Positions 18,483-26,573 of a stretch of DNA of 64,000 nucleotides are shown piece by piece. The translations under genes were made by a program, and so were the position numbers. Source of the DNA: an uncultured Pseudomonadota bacterium (GTDB taxonomy: Bacteria; Bdellovibrionota_C; UBA2361; CALMIO01); assembly GCA_937864035.1 (NCBI GenBank), contig CALMIO010000002.1, forward strand, positions 328,707 through 392,706. Reading direction: 5' to 3'. The notes beneath the pieces are model-generated. The model did not search any database. It was not told where the DNA came from and saw only the letters and a list, made by a program, of their open reading frames with translations. Position 1 is the first letter of the stretch. Every line of letters begins with the position of its first letter.

Positions 18483-19457
18483 ATGAAGAGTTGTATAAAT
18501 ATACTAGGGATAGGGCACGCATTTCCAGAGAATCTGATTTCTAATGAGCTGTTTTTCGATTTAGCTTCGTCTGCTGGTAATTCGAAAGAGTCTGAAATTT
18601 TTCAAGAGGAGCGGATATCAGCTGAAGCCGCGCGTCGAACAGTTCTCGATATTGATTATTTACGGAATACTGGCAATCGTGACACATGGCAGAGCGTTCA
18701 TAATATGAGCGATACTCCCACCAATTTAGCCGAGCGCGCCGCCCGAATGGCCCTTGAGCGAGCCAACTTAAAACCAGAAGATATCGGATTAGTGATTGGA
18801 GATTGCATAACCCCACTTGAAACGACTCCTAGCGAAGGGCAACGCTTGGCAGGTAGGCTTGGTTTGAAAGTTCCAAGTTTTGATCTTTCAACTCCTTTTG
18901 GAGCCTTGGCTTTACAGCTTGAGGCTTTAAATATGATAAGTCCGGCGAAGCTCCCTGATTATGTTTTGCTAGTTTCAGCAAATACGCCAACCACAAGAGT
19001 TAATTACTCTCGTGGTCAGGCGGACGCGCTTTACCTTGGAGACGCCGCCGCCGCTGTTGTTTGCTCATATAACCAAAGGGCTGGAATCAAATTGAAAGAG
19101 ATTGCTTGCTGGCAGATCGAAAGAGAGGAGTTTTTTTGTGCGCCTTTATATGGGGAAATAGATTTTAAATATGATGTTTTTAAAAAAGTTACCAACAATT
19201 TGTCCTCTTTTATTTTAAAAGAGGACAGTTCAGCTGATCTGGTGATTTTGCCCGAGCTTTTTTCCCTTAAATTGCGTCCTTTGATTAAAGCTCAAACAAT
19301 TACTACATTTGAAAAAGTTGGTTATTCTCTTGGAGCGGCGGAATTTATTCCTCTATCTTTATCGTGGCAGGATTTGTCTTCAATGCGAGAAATTGAAGTT
19401 AATGTTTTTTCCGGCGATAGGCTTTTAAAATTAAAATTGGAGGGAAAAGTTGTCTAG
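18483..19457 (+). CDS. Ketosynthase-III (FabH-like) homologue lacking the catalytic triad
   Basis: 324 residues with the thiolase-fold pattern of KAS III: an N-terminal GIGHAFPENLISN, LAERAARMALERANLKPEDIGLVIGDC, and a DALYLGDAAAAVV segment. The catalytic Cys position (DLSTPFG) is T137, and neither the His nor the Asn motif of FabH is found in the C-terminal half. It precedes, and overlaps by 8 bases, an intact paralogue. A non-catalytic/catalytic pair of this kind is known for PqsB/PqsC, which work as a heterodimer, so I infer a heterodimeric condensing enzyme. Substrate unknown; no carrier protein or other biosynthetic gene is adjacent. Confidence 0.8.
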   Translation: MKSCINILGIGHAFPENLISNELFFDLASSAGNSKESEIFQEERISAEAARRTVLDIDYLRNTGNRDTWQSVHNMSDTPTNLAERAARMALERANLKPEDIGLVIGDCITPLETTPSEGQRLAGRLGLKVPSFDLSTPFGALALQLEALNMISPAKLPDYVLLVSANTPTTRVNYSRGQADALYLGDAAAAVVCSYNQRAGIKLKEIACWQIEREEFFCAPLYGEIDFKYDVFKKVTNNLSSFILKEDSSADLVILPELFSLKLRPLIKAQTITTFEKVGYSLGAAEFIPLSLSWQDLSSMREIEVNVFSGDRLLKLKLEGKVV

Positions 19458-20448
19458 TTTTAATGGTGTAAGCATTTTGGGTATGGGACATGCTCAGCCG
19501 ACGACAGTCATTACTAATAAGTTTATTGAAGACTTAGGGGTTGGCACTACAGCCGCTTGGATTGAGGAAAAAATAGGCATTTTAACCAGAGTTACTTCAC
19601 TGCCACTTGAATATATAGTTGAAACGAAAAATTCCGATCCACGTAAGGCCACGGCGGTTGCCAGCACATCGCCGTATGAGCTTGGGCTTAAGGCGAGCCA
19701 AATGGCTCTTGAGCGTGCTGGAATCAAGGGTTCAGAAGTTGGACTATTGATAGTCAACTGTTGTACTCCAAAGTTTATAGCCCCGACTGAATTTCAAAAA
19801 ATTGCGACCGCTCTTAATGTAACAGGGTCTGCTTATAATGTTTTTACAGCTTGTCCAGCGTTTGCTTTGCATCTTGATTTTATCAATTCTTTTAGGCGGG
19901 AAAATTTGCCAAAATATGTTTTATGCGTTTCAACAGCAACCTTAACCCATCACGTGAATTACAACGATCGAACTGACGGCGCGATTTGGGGAGATGGAGC
20001 CGCCGCATGGGTTGTCTCAACACAAAAAAATGGCCGGTTAAATCTTGTTTATTCATCATTTATGTCAGATCCTACCCGTTGTGATGCGGTGGTAGTTGAT
20101 ACCTTTAAGTATTTTCGCCAAGACGGCAGAGCAGTTAGAAATTTTTCTGTTATGCAAACTGTTAAGCTCGTTAAACAGTTAGAGGATCGTTTTGATATCA
20201 ATTGGGAGCGCGATATATTTATTGGACATCAAGCTAACAAGACTATGCTCGATCAAATTATTAACAATAGAGAAATCCCTTCAAGTAATCATTGGTACAA
20301 TGTTGATCGGGTTGGTAATCAGGCGGGAGCTGGCGCTCCGGCAGTTATTTCTGAAAATTGGGATAAAATAAAATCTGGCTCAAAAATTGCTGTGGCTGTA
20401 GTTGGGGCTGGTCTTAGTTGGGGTTCTGCTCTTTTTGAAGTGGTTTGA
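19450..20448 (+). CDS. Ketosynthase-III (FabH-like) condensing enzyme with intact triad
   Basis: 332 residues. The KAS III catalytic triad is visible: C135 (VFTACPAF), H260 (FIGHQANK) and N290 (RVGNQAGAG). The enzyme would condense an acyl group with a carrier-bound or CoA-bound extender. Translation starts at TTG 19450: a GGAGGG Shine-Dalgarno lies at 19439-19444 with 5 bases of spacing, and the start overlaps the stop of the inactive paralogue. Both proteins share MGHAQP / IGHAFP starts and LMALERAxxKxxxxGL segments, so they arose by duplication. A housekeeping FabH role is less likely because of the pairing with an inactive partner. Confidence 0.85.
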   Translation: MSSFNGVSILGMGHAQPTTVITNKFIEDLGVGTTAAWIEEKIGILTRVTSLPLEYIVETKNSDPRKATAVASTSPYELGLKASQMALERAGIKGSEVGLLIVNCCTPKFIAPTEFQKIATALNVTGSAYNVFTACPAFALHLDFINSFRRENLPKYVLCVSTATLTHHVNYNDRTDGAIWGDGAAAWVVSTQKNGRLNLVYSSFMSDPTRCDAVVVDTFKYFRQDGRAVRNFSVMQTVKLVKQLEDRFDINWERDIFIGHQANKTMLDQIINNREIPSSNHWYNVDRVGNQAGAGAPAVISENWDKIKSGSKIAVAVVGAGLSWGSALFEVV

Positions 20449-20474
20449 TATTTTCAGTTAATAAGGTGATGTTT

Positions 20475-21638
20475 ATGATGAAGAAGTTAGCATGTGTTTT
20501 TGATGTAATCTTTATTTTCTTATTGGTTTGTGTAGCGATTAAGCCAGCTTTTGCCGAAAGTGGTAGAATTGGTCAGAAAGAGGACGGCACGCCGTATAGG
20601 ATTGATGCCGATGGAAACGAAGTTATTGATTATATAGCCGAGCTAGAGGTCGCCGTTGAGAATTTAAACCGTCGAGTAGTTGAACTTGAAGACGAGCTGA
20701 GTTTGCAACAAACGGCATCGGCAAAGGTTGCGGCAATCCAGCCAGCAACAGTTGATGCGAAAAATGAGCATACGCCAAAAAATAACAAACCATTGAAAGA
20801 ATGTCCCTCTCAAATTGCGTGTGACTATGCTTCTCGTGATAGTAAAATTAAAAAACTCGATACAGAGGTTGCGGAGCTTAAACGTGAGTTACAAAGCAAA
20901 CAAGGGGCGTTGCTTCAGGTTGATGCTAAAACAAAGAATAAAGAACAAGAGCTTAATAAGCTTACTTTAGCGCTTAAAGAGAAAGAAGCGGCTATTAGTC
21001 AATTAAAATCTGAACATCAAGCTCTTGCCGCTGATCTCAGAAAAAAGTTAGATGTTGCTTTGACAGAAGGAGCCTTTGAAGGAAAAGTACTCAAAGCGAA
21101 AATAGCAGAGAGAGAAAAAGAGATTTCTGTTTTAAAAGATGATAAAAAAGTTCTTTTGCAGAAGATAAATGATTTTACCCTTCAAAACACCGAACTGCAA
21201 AATCAAGTAGCTCGTTTACAAAAAGCTCAGCTTGCGGCAGTAGAAACGACCTCAAGGCGCGATGGTACTGAGTGGAGGCATTTAGGAGATGCTAGAGCGT
21301 CGTTTAAACTGGGTGGTGACCTAAAGCGCTCCGGAGCTGTAGCCTCGCAAATGGGCTTTAAATCTCAAGGAGGAGCTCTTTTAACATTTAAAAATAGCCT
21401 TTCAAGAGACGTTACCAGCCTTAGGGAGCTTTTAGAGGAACGCCATAAGATGGCCCAACGTTTGGGAGAGTTTGTTCCCTTCCCCGAGCCAAGATCTCAA
21501 CGAGGAATGACACTTGATTTATTAGCCGAACAGATAGAAGGGGCGGCTAGTATTAGCCAGCTTGCGACTTTACGGGGAGAAATTACGGAGATTCGAGGTA
21601 AAATTCAGGGAGAATTGGCTAGATTGCGGCGAAACTAG
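20475..21638 (+). CDS. Exported coiled-coil protein, unrecognised
   Basis: About 388 residues from the ATG at 20475 (GTG/ATG codons at 20466 and 20469 are alternatives; an AAGG box lies at 20463-20466). A signal peptide ends in KPAFAES. Residues about 50-275 are one long coiled coil (repeated LxxxxxELExxL heptads), then a globular C-terminal region (FKLGGDLKRSGAVASQMGF onwards) and a last helical part. It begins 27 bases after the ketosynthase pair on the same strand. Envelope structural role is a guess; no family recognised. Confidence 0.7.
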   Translation: MMKKLACVFDVIFIFLLVCVAIKPAFAESGRIGQKEDGTPYRIDADGNEVIDYIAELEVAVENLNRRVVELEDELSLQQTASAKVAAIQPATVDAKNEHTPKNNKPLKECPSQIACDYASRDSKIKKLDTEVAELKRELQSKQGALLQVDAKTKNKEQELNKLTLALKEKEAAISQLKSEHQALAADLRKKLDVALTEGAFEGKVLKAKIAEREKEISVLKDDKKVLLQKINDFTLQNTELQNQVARLQKAQLAAVETTSRRDGTEWRHLGDARASFKLGGDLKRSGAVASQMGFKSQGGALLTFKNSLSRDVTSLRELLEERHKMAQRLGEFVPFPEPRSQRGMTLDLLAEQIEGAASISQLATLRGEITEIRGKIQGELARLRRN

Positions 21639-21664
21639 AGAGAAATAAATTTAAGCTTTACGTC

Positions 21665-22813
21665 TTAGTGCCGTTGGCTGAGGATCGCGATCAAGATATA
21701 GGCAACAATCAAAACTTCAGAGTCGCCAAAGTTATATTCAACTAGTCCTGCTATTTGCCAAGATAGCAATGCCCCGCTAATTCCAAAGGCTAAAGGATGA
21801 TTCGCACCTTTTTTAAAACCGAATGCAAGGATAGTATAGATCCAACAGAGAAAAGCCGCTAAACCGCACCAACCAGTTTCTACTAAAATATTAAGAAAAT
21901 TGTTGTGAAAATGTTTTAGATTATCTGGAATATCGAATGAAAGGTTTTTAATAATTCGCGCGTTGCCTATTCCTATTCCAAGGGGGTTGTCAGATATTAA
22001 CTCTGTTCCTATTTTCCAGATGGTCTCTCTGCCACCACTTGTTTGAAAATGTTGATATGAGGCGAGCAATCTATCTCTTATTGGAGCTATTAAGCTAAAA
22101 GTTAATAAGATAGAGAGCACAAATGGGAATATCCATCGATTGGCGTATTTAAGGAGGATGACTGATATTCCAATAGCGCAACCCAACCATGGACCTCTTT
22201 TGAGGTTGATTATTATGGCTAAGCAAAGAATGACTAAAGAGCCGACAAGATAGAGATTGCTTATGGTAAAGCTTCTGATGGTTTTTTCTTGCTTTTCGGT
22301 TTTGAAATGATTAATAAAAAAACTGACTAGCAATGGAATAACCAAAGCTAATTGTCCGGACTCTGACAGTTCTCCAATTAAGATCCCTCTTAGAGCTATT
22401 GGCAGTTGATCTTCGATAATCGTATGGATGGCGGCGATAGTTTGTCCGCTAAATAGAGCGACTAATAGTTTATTTGAATTAGAATATTTGAGGGCTCCGC
22501 TTATAGCTAAAAGAGCTAGCGAATATCCAGCGTGAGAAAAAAAACTTTTAAGGGCTAATTTTGGATTAAAACTAAAAGAAATTGTTAACAGCGTTATTGT
22601 CAGAAAAATAAAAAGCCAACGGTTAAGATATATAAAATTTTTTGTAAGTTTACGAAGCTCTTCACTTTTGATAAGGGAAAAACTCCAGATAGCCGCTAGA
22701 GGGACTAAAAAAAGCAAAGCTAGAACCAACCTAATAGGAATAAAGAAACACAACCCAAGTAGTAGGGTATGAGCATATTTTTCAAACAATTTTTGATCTT
22801 TTGCTTGAGGCAT
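21665..22813 (-). CDS. O-antigen ligase/polymerase-like membrane protein (Wzy_C domain)
   Basis: 382 residues with about ten hydrophobic segments. The central-to-C-terminal part holds the Wzy_C/WaaL pattern: a large periplasmic loop from about 225 (RDRLLASYQHFQTSGGRETIWKIG) with Arg and the HFHNNFLNILVETGWCGL motif at about 302-319, whose His is the residue shown to matter in WaaL ligases. Such proteins join or polymerise lipid-linked glycans at the periplasmic face. No other polysaccharide gene is near, so WaaL, Wzy or a pilin-glycosylating PilO/TfpO-like role cannot be separated. Confidence 0.8.
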   Translation of the reverse strand: MPQAKDQKLFEKYAHTLLLGLCFFIPIRLVLALLFLVPLAAIWSFSLIKSEELRKLTKNFIYLNRWLFIFLTITLLTISFSFNPKLALKSFFSHAGYSLALLAISGALKYSNSNKLLVALFSGQTIAAIHTIIEDQLPIALRGILIGELSESGQLALVIPLLVSFFINHFKTEKQEKTIRSFTISNLYLVGSLVILCLAIIINLKRGPWLGCAIGISVILLKYANRWIFPFVLSILLTFSLIAPIRDRLLASYQHFQTSGGRETIWKIGTELISDNPLGIGIGNARIIKNLSFDIPDNLKHFHNNFLNILVETGWCGLAAFLCWIYTILAFGFKKGANHPLAFGISGALLSWQIAGLVEYNFGDSEVLIVAYILIAILSQRH

Positions 22814-23029
22814 TAGGTGGTTTTTCTTAGTATTAAGTTTGATATTTAAAAATAGATTTAGTCACTAACAGTAGGGTATTTGGCTACATTTGTGTTAGCC
22901 TATTATATAGAGATCGATGGACGATTAACAGAAAGAGAAGGAGAAAATATCGAAAACTTGTAAATTTAATGTTTTTTAAAAAGGAATCTCTGGTTATTTG
23001 ATATTTTTAGTGTTAACAAAAATCTCTTT

Positions 23030-23038
23030 TGTTATAAT
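23030..23038 (+). promoter_or_regulatory. Extended -10 promoter element
   Basis: TGTTATAAT: a perfect -10 hexamer (TATAAT at 23033-23038) with the TGn extension just upstream, about 39 bases before the ATG at 23077. No good -35 is seen at the right distance, which is usual for extended -10 promoters. Confidence 0.45.
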
Positions 23039-23076
23039 CGGCGCTGTTGTTTTCTTGGTTTTAATTTTTCTCTCTT

Positions 23077-23628
23077 ATGTCGACGCTTTTATTGTTTTTG
23101 CTATCATTTTTTCTCTGCTGTTTTCAAGAAGACTCTTTGGCCGACACGGATAATAAACCATTACTAGAGCTTGGAATGAGTTATATTGATGTTATTCGGC
23201 TTTGGGGACCTGCTCAGGAAAAGATGGAGCGCGAGGCTAAACGCGAAGAACTTTGGATATATTCAAAAGAATGTTCGGTTCTTTTTCGAGAGGGAGTTGT
23301 TAGCGCTTTTCAAAATAGAGTTGGCGACAAAGAGCAACTTCCTTTGATTAAGACCGCCAATCGCCAAGATCAATCTAACAGAAACAAGTCGGTAGCGTAT
23401 AGTGGGGCAAAGAAAAATTTTAACGCTTCAGAAATTTTAGGAGAGGTAATGAAACTTTCAGAGCATGAGAATAAAAGTCATGCTGGCAAACCTATGGCTC
23501 CAAATCTTTCCACTACTTTGTTGGGAGTCGATCCGTTACTAGGACAAGGAAATTTAATTGATCAAGCTTCAAAGCAAATCATCCCACCGATTAATATTCC
23601 CGACATTCCGGGATTGATTCCGCAATAA
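23077..23628 (+). CDS. Small exported protein with a BamE/SmpA-like segment
   Basis: 183 residues. A hydrophobic N-terminus (about 3-17) suggests a signal peptide or anchor. The segment LELGMSYIDVIRLWGPAQEK (about 31-50) followed by LWIYSKECSVLFREGVVSAF resembles the short alpha/beta repeat of SmpA/BamE-type outer-membrane proteins (G-x-s-x2-eV-x3-wG-x-P ... W-x-Y), but the match is limited to some 40 residues. The C-terminal half is low-complexity with a Pro/Ile-rich end. Single gene behind an extended -10 promoter. Function unknown. Confidence 0.6.
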   Translation: MSTLLLFLLSFFLCCFQEDSLADTDNKPLLELGMSYIDVIRLWGPAQEKMEREAKREELWIYSKECSVLFREGVVSAFQNRVGDKEQLPLIKTANRQDQSNRNKSVAYSGAKKNFNASEILGEVMKLSEHENKSHAGKPMAPNLSTTLLGVDPLLGQGNLIDQASKQIIPPINIPDIPGLIPQ

Positions 23629-23685
23629 TAGAAAATTTTTTTAAAAGGTTTTAGGATAACGATTAATTTTAGTATTCTAAAAATT

Positions 23686-24789
23686 TTACTCTTCAAGGTT
23701 TGATTGATACTGATTGTTGTCTTCAATTGCTTCTTCTGCTTCCTCGGAAGATGCTTTAATATCAGCGAGTATTTTTTCAGCGGCGGCTCTTAACTCTTTA
23801 TTTTTAGAGCTTGTTACATACCGTTGCAAAAAAGCCTCAGTTTCTTCATCTGGAGAGATGTGGTCAATTGCTTGCTCAATAAGTTTGCGATCAGCAGATG
23901 GATCTCTGCCATTTGAAAGTGTTTCAAAAGCAATTTTAACTCCTTCCGGACCAGCATTAAAAAGATCGCGCACGGCGTGAACAGCCAGCTTATCTCTTTT
24001 AGCTAATTTAGCTTGATAAAAAGGAAAAGCCTCTTCACTTGGGATAATCTCGCCTGGCCCAATACCCTGTGAGTAATAGGCTTCTGGATCTCCTCGTTTT
24101 TCAAGATCACTATATAAAGTTTCAATCGCGACGCGAGAGTTTTGATTGGTGAGAGCGGCTACTATCGATTCGCGGAGCTTATCGTCGCTGGTGGCAAGCT
24201 CTTCTCCTAAATATTTTACAACATCCTCTTTGCCAACAGTTAATTCGAGCGCTTCCGCATAAAGATCGCTGGTATCAGGACTTTTAGCGTTTTTAATGCC
24301 TTCTACTAGATGTTTAATATTATCAACTCTGCCTGAAACGGCTAAAATCTCTGCGTAATAACTTTTTTCATCGCGTTTGGCTGAATCATCAGCTAACAAA
24401 TCTTTAAGAGAGCTGTAGAGAGAGGGGCACCATTGGCAATCAGCGGTAGGAAGCGTAAATTGCTCTATTAAAACATCATCATAACCAGCGGCGCCTTTTT
24501 TAATTGCGCTCAAAGCATCCGAAGCATTTTTAAAAACTGCCACGGCTGGTTGAATCTCTGTTTCTTCATTGTCGAGTTCAATGCTTCCTTGATTTGGAAT
24601 CTGAGCTGATTCTTTATCAATGTTTCTATTGATGTTTGTAGAGCCATCTATTTTACTGTTGTTTACACTTTGTTGATTAGTAACTGAGGTGTTATTATTA
24701 GATGTTTTCTCGCTCGGGTTTTTCATTAAAAACAACCAGCCACCAAGAACGACAATTAGTATTACCAAAATTGGAAGAGCTTTATTCAT
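23686..24789 (-). CDS. Membrane-anchored helical-repeat protein, unrecognised
   Basis: 367 residues. One N-terminal membrane helix (about 5-22), then a Ser/Asn-rich linker to about 85, then an all-helical domain with HEAT-like alternation (for example DDKLRESIVAALTNQNSRVAIETLYSDL and KLAVHAVRDLFNAGPEGVKIAFETL). Two Cys in DCQWCP (about 118-123) form a CxxC. The C-terminus is acidic. Periplasmic scaffolding is plausible; no family identified. Confidence 0.65.
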   Translation of the reverse strand: MNKALPILVILIVVLGGWLFLMKNPSEKTSNNNTSVTNQQSVNNSKIDGSTNINRNIDKESAQIPNQGSIELDNEETEIQPAVAVFKNASDALSAIKKGAAGYDDVLIEQFTLPTADCQWCPSLYSSLKDLLADDSAKRDEKSYYAEILAVSGRVDNIKHLVEGIKNAKSPDTSDLYAEALELTVGKEDVVKYLGEELATSDDKLRESIVAALTNQNSRVAIETLYSDLEKRGDPEAYYSQGIGPGEIIPSEEAFPFYQAKLAKRDKLAVHAVRDLFNAGPEGVKIAFETLSNGRDPSADRKLIEQAIDHISPDEETEAFLQRYVTSSKNKELRAAAEKILADIKASSEEAEEAIEDNNQYQSNLEE

Positions 24790-25091
24790 AGATTAAATCA
24801 GTTATTTTGATTAGAAATAAAATTTATAACTTTAAAAACAGTATATAACAACCTACCTAGGCTGAAAATAATTATAACAGTGTAAAGTATAGGTTAAAAT
24901 ATAAAAGAGCAATCGAAAAGATGCTAATTAGCCATCTAAGTAAAACGATTATAACTCATAAATAAAGTAAAATAGAGCTATTTTATTCTAAAAAGAGTAA
25001 AGTACATCTGGTTATTTTAGCTTGGGGTGCTAAAATTATATTTCAGCATTGACAATAGAAAATTTTAGGGGATCTTGTAACGAATAATTTT
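24790..25091. other. AT-rich intergenic region, no gene seen
   Basis: About 300 bases between divergent genes with very high A+T. A perfect -35-like TTGACA lies at 25049-25054, about 40 bases before the HPt gene, but no matching -10 follows at 16-18 bases. No open frame or RNA structure stands out. Confidence 0.5.
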
Positions 25092-25442
25092 ATGATAGAT
25101 GCTAAAAGCTCGATTCTTAAACGAGCTTATCCGACGTTTTATCAAGAACTCCATAAAGAGCTTGAATTGATAGAGGGCGTTTTAAAGAAGAATGATTCAA
25201 AATTAGCCAAAGATGTTGATTGGCAGTTACTTGCCAATTCGGCTCACAAAATAAAGGGTTCTGCAGGTTTTTTTAATTTTGAAGCTCTGGCGATCGCTTC
25301 TAGGGACTTAGAAAAAGCCTTCTCTGAGATTCCAACAAAAGTTGCCCAGAGCGACCTTGATACAACGGTAGATGAGCTTTTTGCTAGGCTTAAAGAAGAA
25401 GTGGCTAAATTGCCATCAATTGATAAATATTTATCAGCTTAA
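25092..25442 (+). CDS. Stand-alone HPt (histidine phosphotransfer) domain protein
   Basis: 116 residues, essentially one HPt four-helix bundle. The phosphoacceptor motif is ANSAHKIKGSAGFFNFEAL with the His at about residue 56; a Phe/Leu-rich helix pair follows. It would shuttle phosphate between a hybrid kinase receiver and an output response regulator. There is no partner beside it; the hybrid kinase at 42940-44949 is a candidate source. Monocistronic, ending just before a terminator hairpin. Confidence 0.8.
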   Translation: MIDAKSSILKRAYPTFYQELHKELELIEGVLKKNDSKLAKDVDWQLLANSAHKIKGSAGFFNFEALAIASRDLEKAFSEIPTKVAQSDLDTTVDELFARLKEEVAKLPSIDKYLSA

Positions 25443-25447
25443 AAAAA

Positions 25448-25483
25448 AGCGAATCGCCAATTTTTTTAAGTTGGCGATTCGCT
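25448..25483. terminator. Terminator between convergent genes
   Basis: AGCGAATCGCCAA (25448-25460) pairs perfectly with TTGGCGATTCGCT (25471-25483) across a 10-base loop. The A-run at 25441-25448 gives the T-tract on the minus strand, so it is a good intrinsic terminator for the gene at 25520-26329 and may also stop the HPt transcript. Confidence 0.85.
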
Positions 25484-25519
25484 TCCGATTAGTATTCGTA
25501 GGATTAGTAAGAGATGCTT

Positions 25520-26329
25520 TTATCTGGTGTAACGTTGCGAGGTATCAGCTATTCTAACCGTCATTACTTTACCGTTGCTCAAGGTAATCCTAACAATTGA
25601 GTTGTTAGGATAAGCAGAACCTTCTTTTGAGAAACGGAAATGAGCACGATTACCGTTAGCAATGCCTCGATATTTTCCACGCTCCAAAACATTTTTGCCG
25701 TCCGGTGAAAGAATCTCGACTTTTTTGACGAGTTTGGAATATTTGCTCGGAGTTAAGATAACTAATTTGCCATTGCTATCTGAGACCGGTTTCCATAGAA
25801 ATTCGCCGGTTTTCATCATTCTATTTGCTCTAGCTGGATCAACATTATCTTTTGCACCACTACCGTCCGTAGTTGGACAACCGCACCCTGCTCCAGAATC
25901 AGTAGCGGGCGTGTCTCCACCGTCAATCGCTCCGGCGTCATCCTGAGCAGTCTCACTGGCGGCATTTGTTCCTCCAAAGATACTTGAGAGCTTATCGGTA
26001 AATTGTTTAACGACATCAAAAAGTTTGTGCATGGTTTCCGCCAATGTTGTAACCATTTTTTGTAGCGGCTCAACCATTTTACCGAGCAAATTGCTGAACA
26101 TTTCGCCGATTTGCCCCAAAAATGGCAGTTTACTAAAAAATAAGTTGCCCAATCCCAAAATACCCTTTTTTTCTCCTGGTATATTAGCGATAGAGCTTAA
26201 ACCGTTATTTGCTAGATCAGCTAAACCTGACTTTCCCCAAAGCCTATCGACAAATTTGTCAGCGGCGTTGTTAAAGCCATATTTGAGATACTTTGATATG
26301 CTATTTGAAACGTTAAATATGCCACTCAT
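25520..26329 (-). CDS. Unrecognised protein with a C-terminal beta domain
   Basis: 269 residues from the ATG at 26329, chosen because AGGAG lies 8 bases upstream; a longer frame to 26491 lacks this. The N-terminal half is amphipathic and helical (SNSISKYLKYGFNNAADKFVDRLWG, then LGNLFFSKLPFLGQIGEMFSNLLGKMVEPLQKMV), the middle is a Gly/Ala/Asp-rich linker with CGCP, and the C-terminal 80 residues look like a beta domain (FLWKPVSDSNGKLVILTPSKYSK). No signal peptide of standard type. The helices could be membrane-active; function unknown. Confidence 0.6.
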   Translation of the reverse strand: MSGIFNVSNSISKYLKYGFNNAADKFVDRLWGKSGLADLANNGLSSIANIPGEKKGILGLGNLFFSKLPFLGQIGEMFSNLLGKMVEPLQKMVTTLAETMHKLFDVVKQFTDKLSSIFGGTNAASETAQDDAGAIDGGDTPATDSGAGCGCPTTDGSGAKDNVDPARANRMMKTGEFLWKPVSDSNGKLVILTPSKYSKLVKKVEILSPDGKNVLERGKYRGIANGNRAHFRFSKEGSAYPNNSIVRITLSNGKVMTVRIADTSQRYTR

Positions 26330-26573
26330 ATAATTCTCCTTTTTAAAAAATAAAGGTGGCGATAAATTAACTCTCCTTCGCGCATTAAAGATCGTTTTAA
26401 TACGCCACTCCCATAAATATAATCGGTTCATTTTGTTTGGTGTTGCCTTTGCTTGATACTTAAGGATTATCGCCAAACACCGTTGAAACACATCGAAAAC
26501 ACCCAGCGACCCAATTTCGCTTAAGATTTACTTTGGATAGATTAGATTGATCTGGTAGCGCGCGGTGGTAAAA

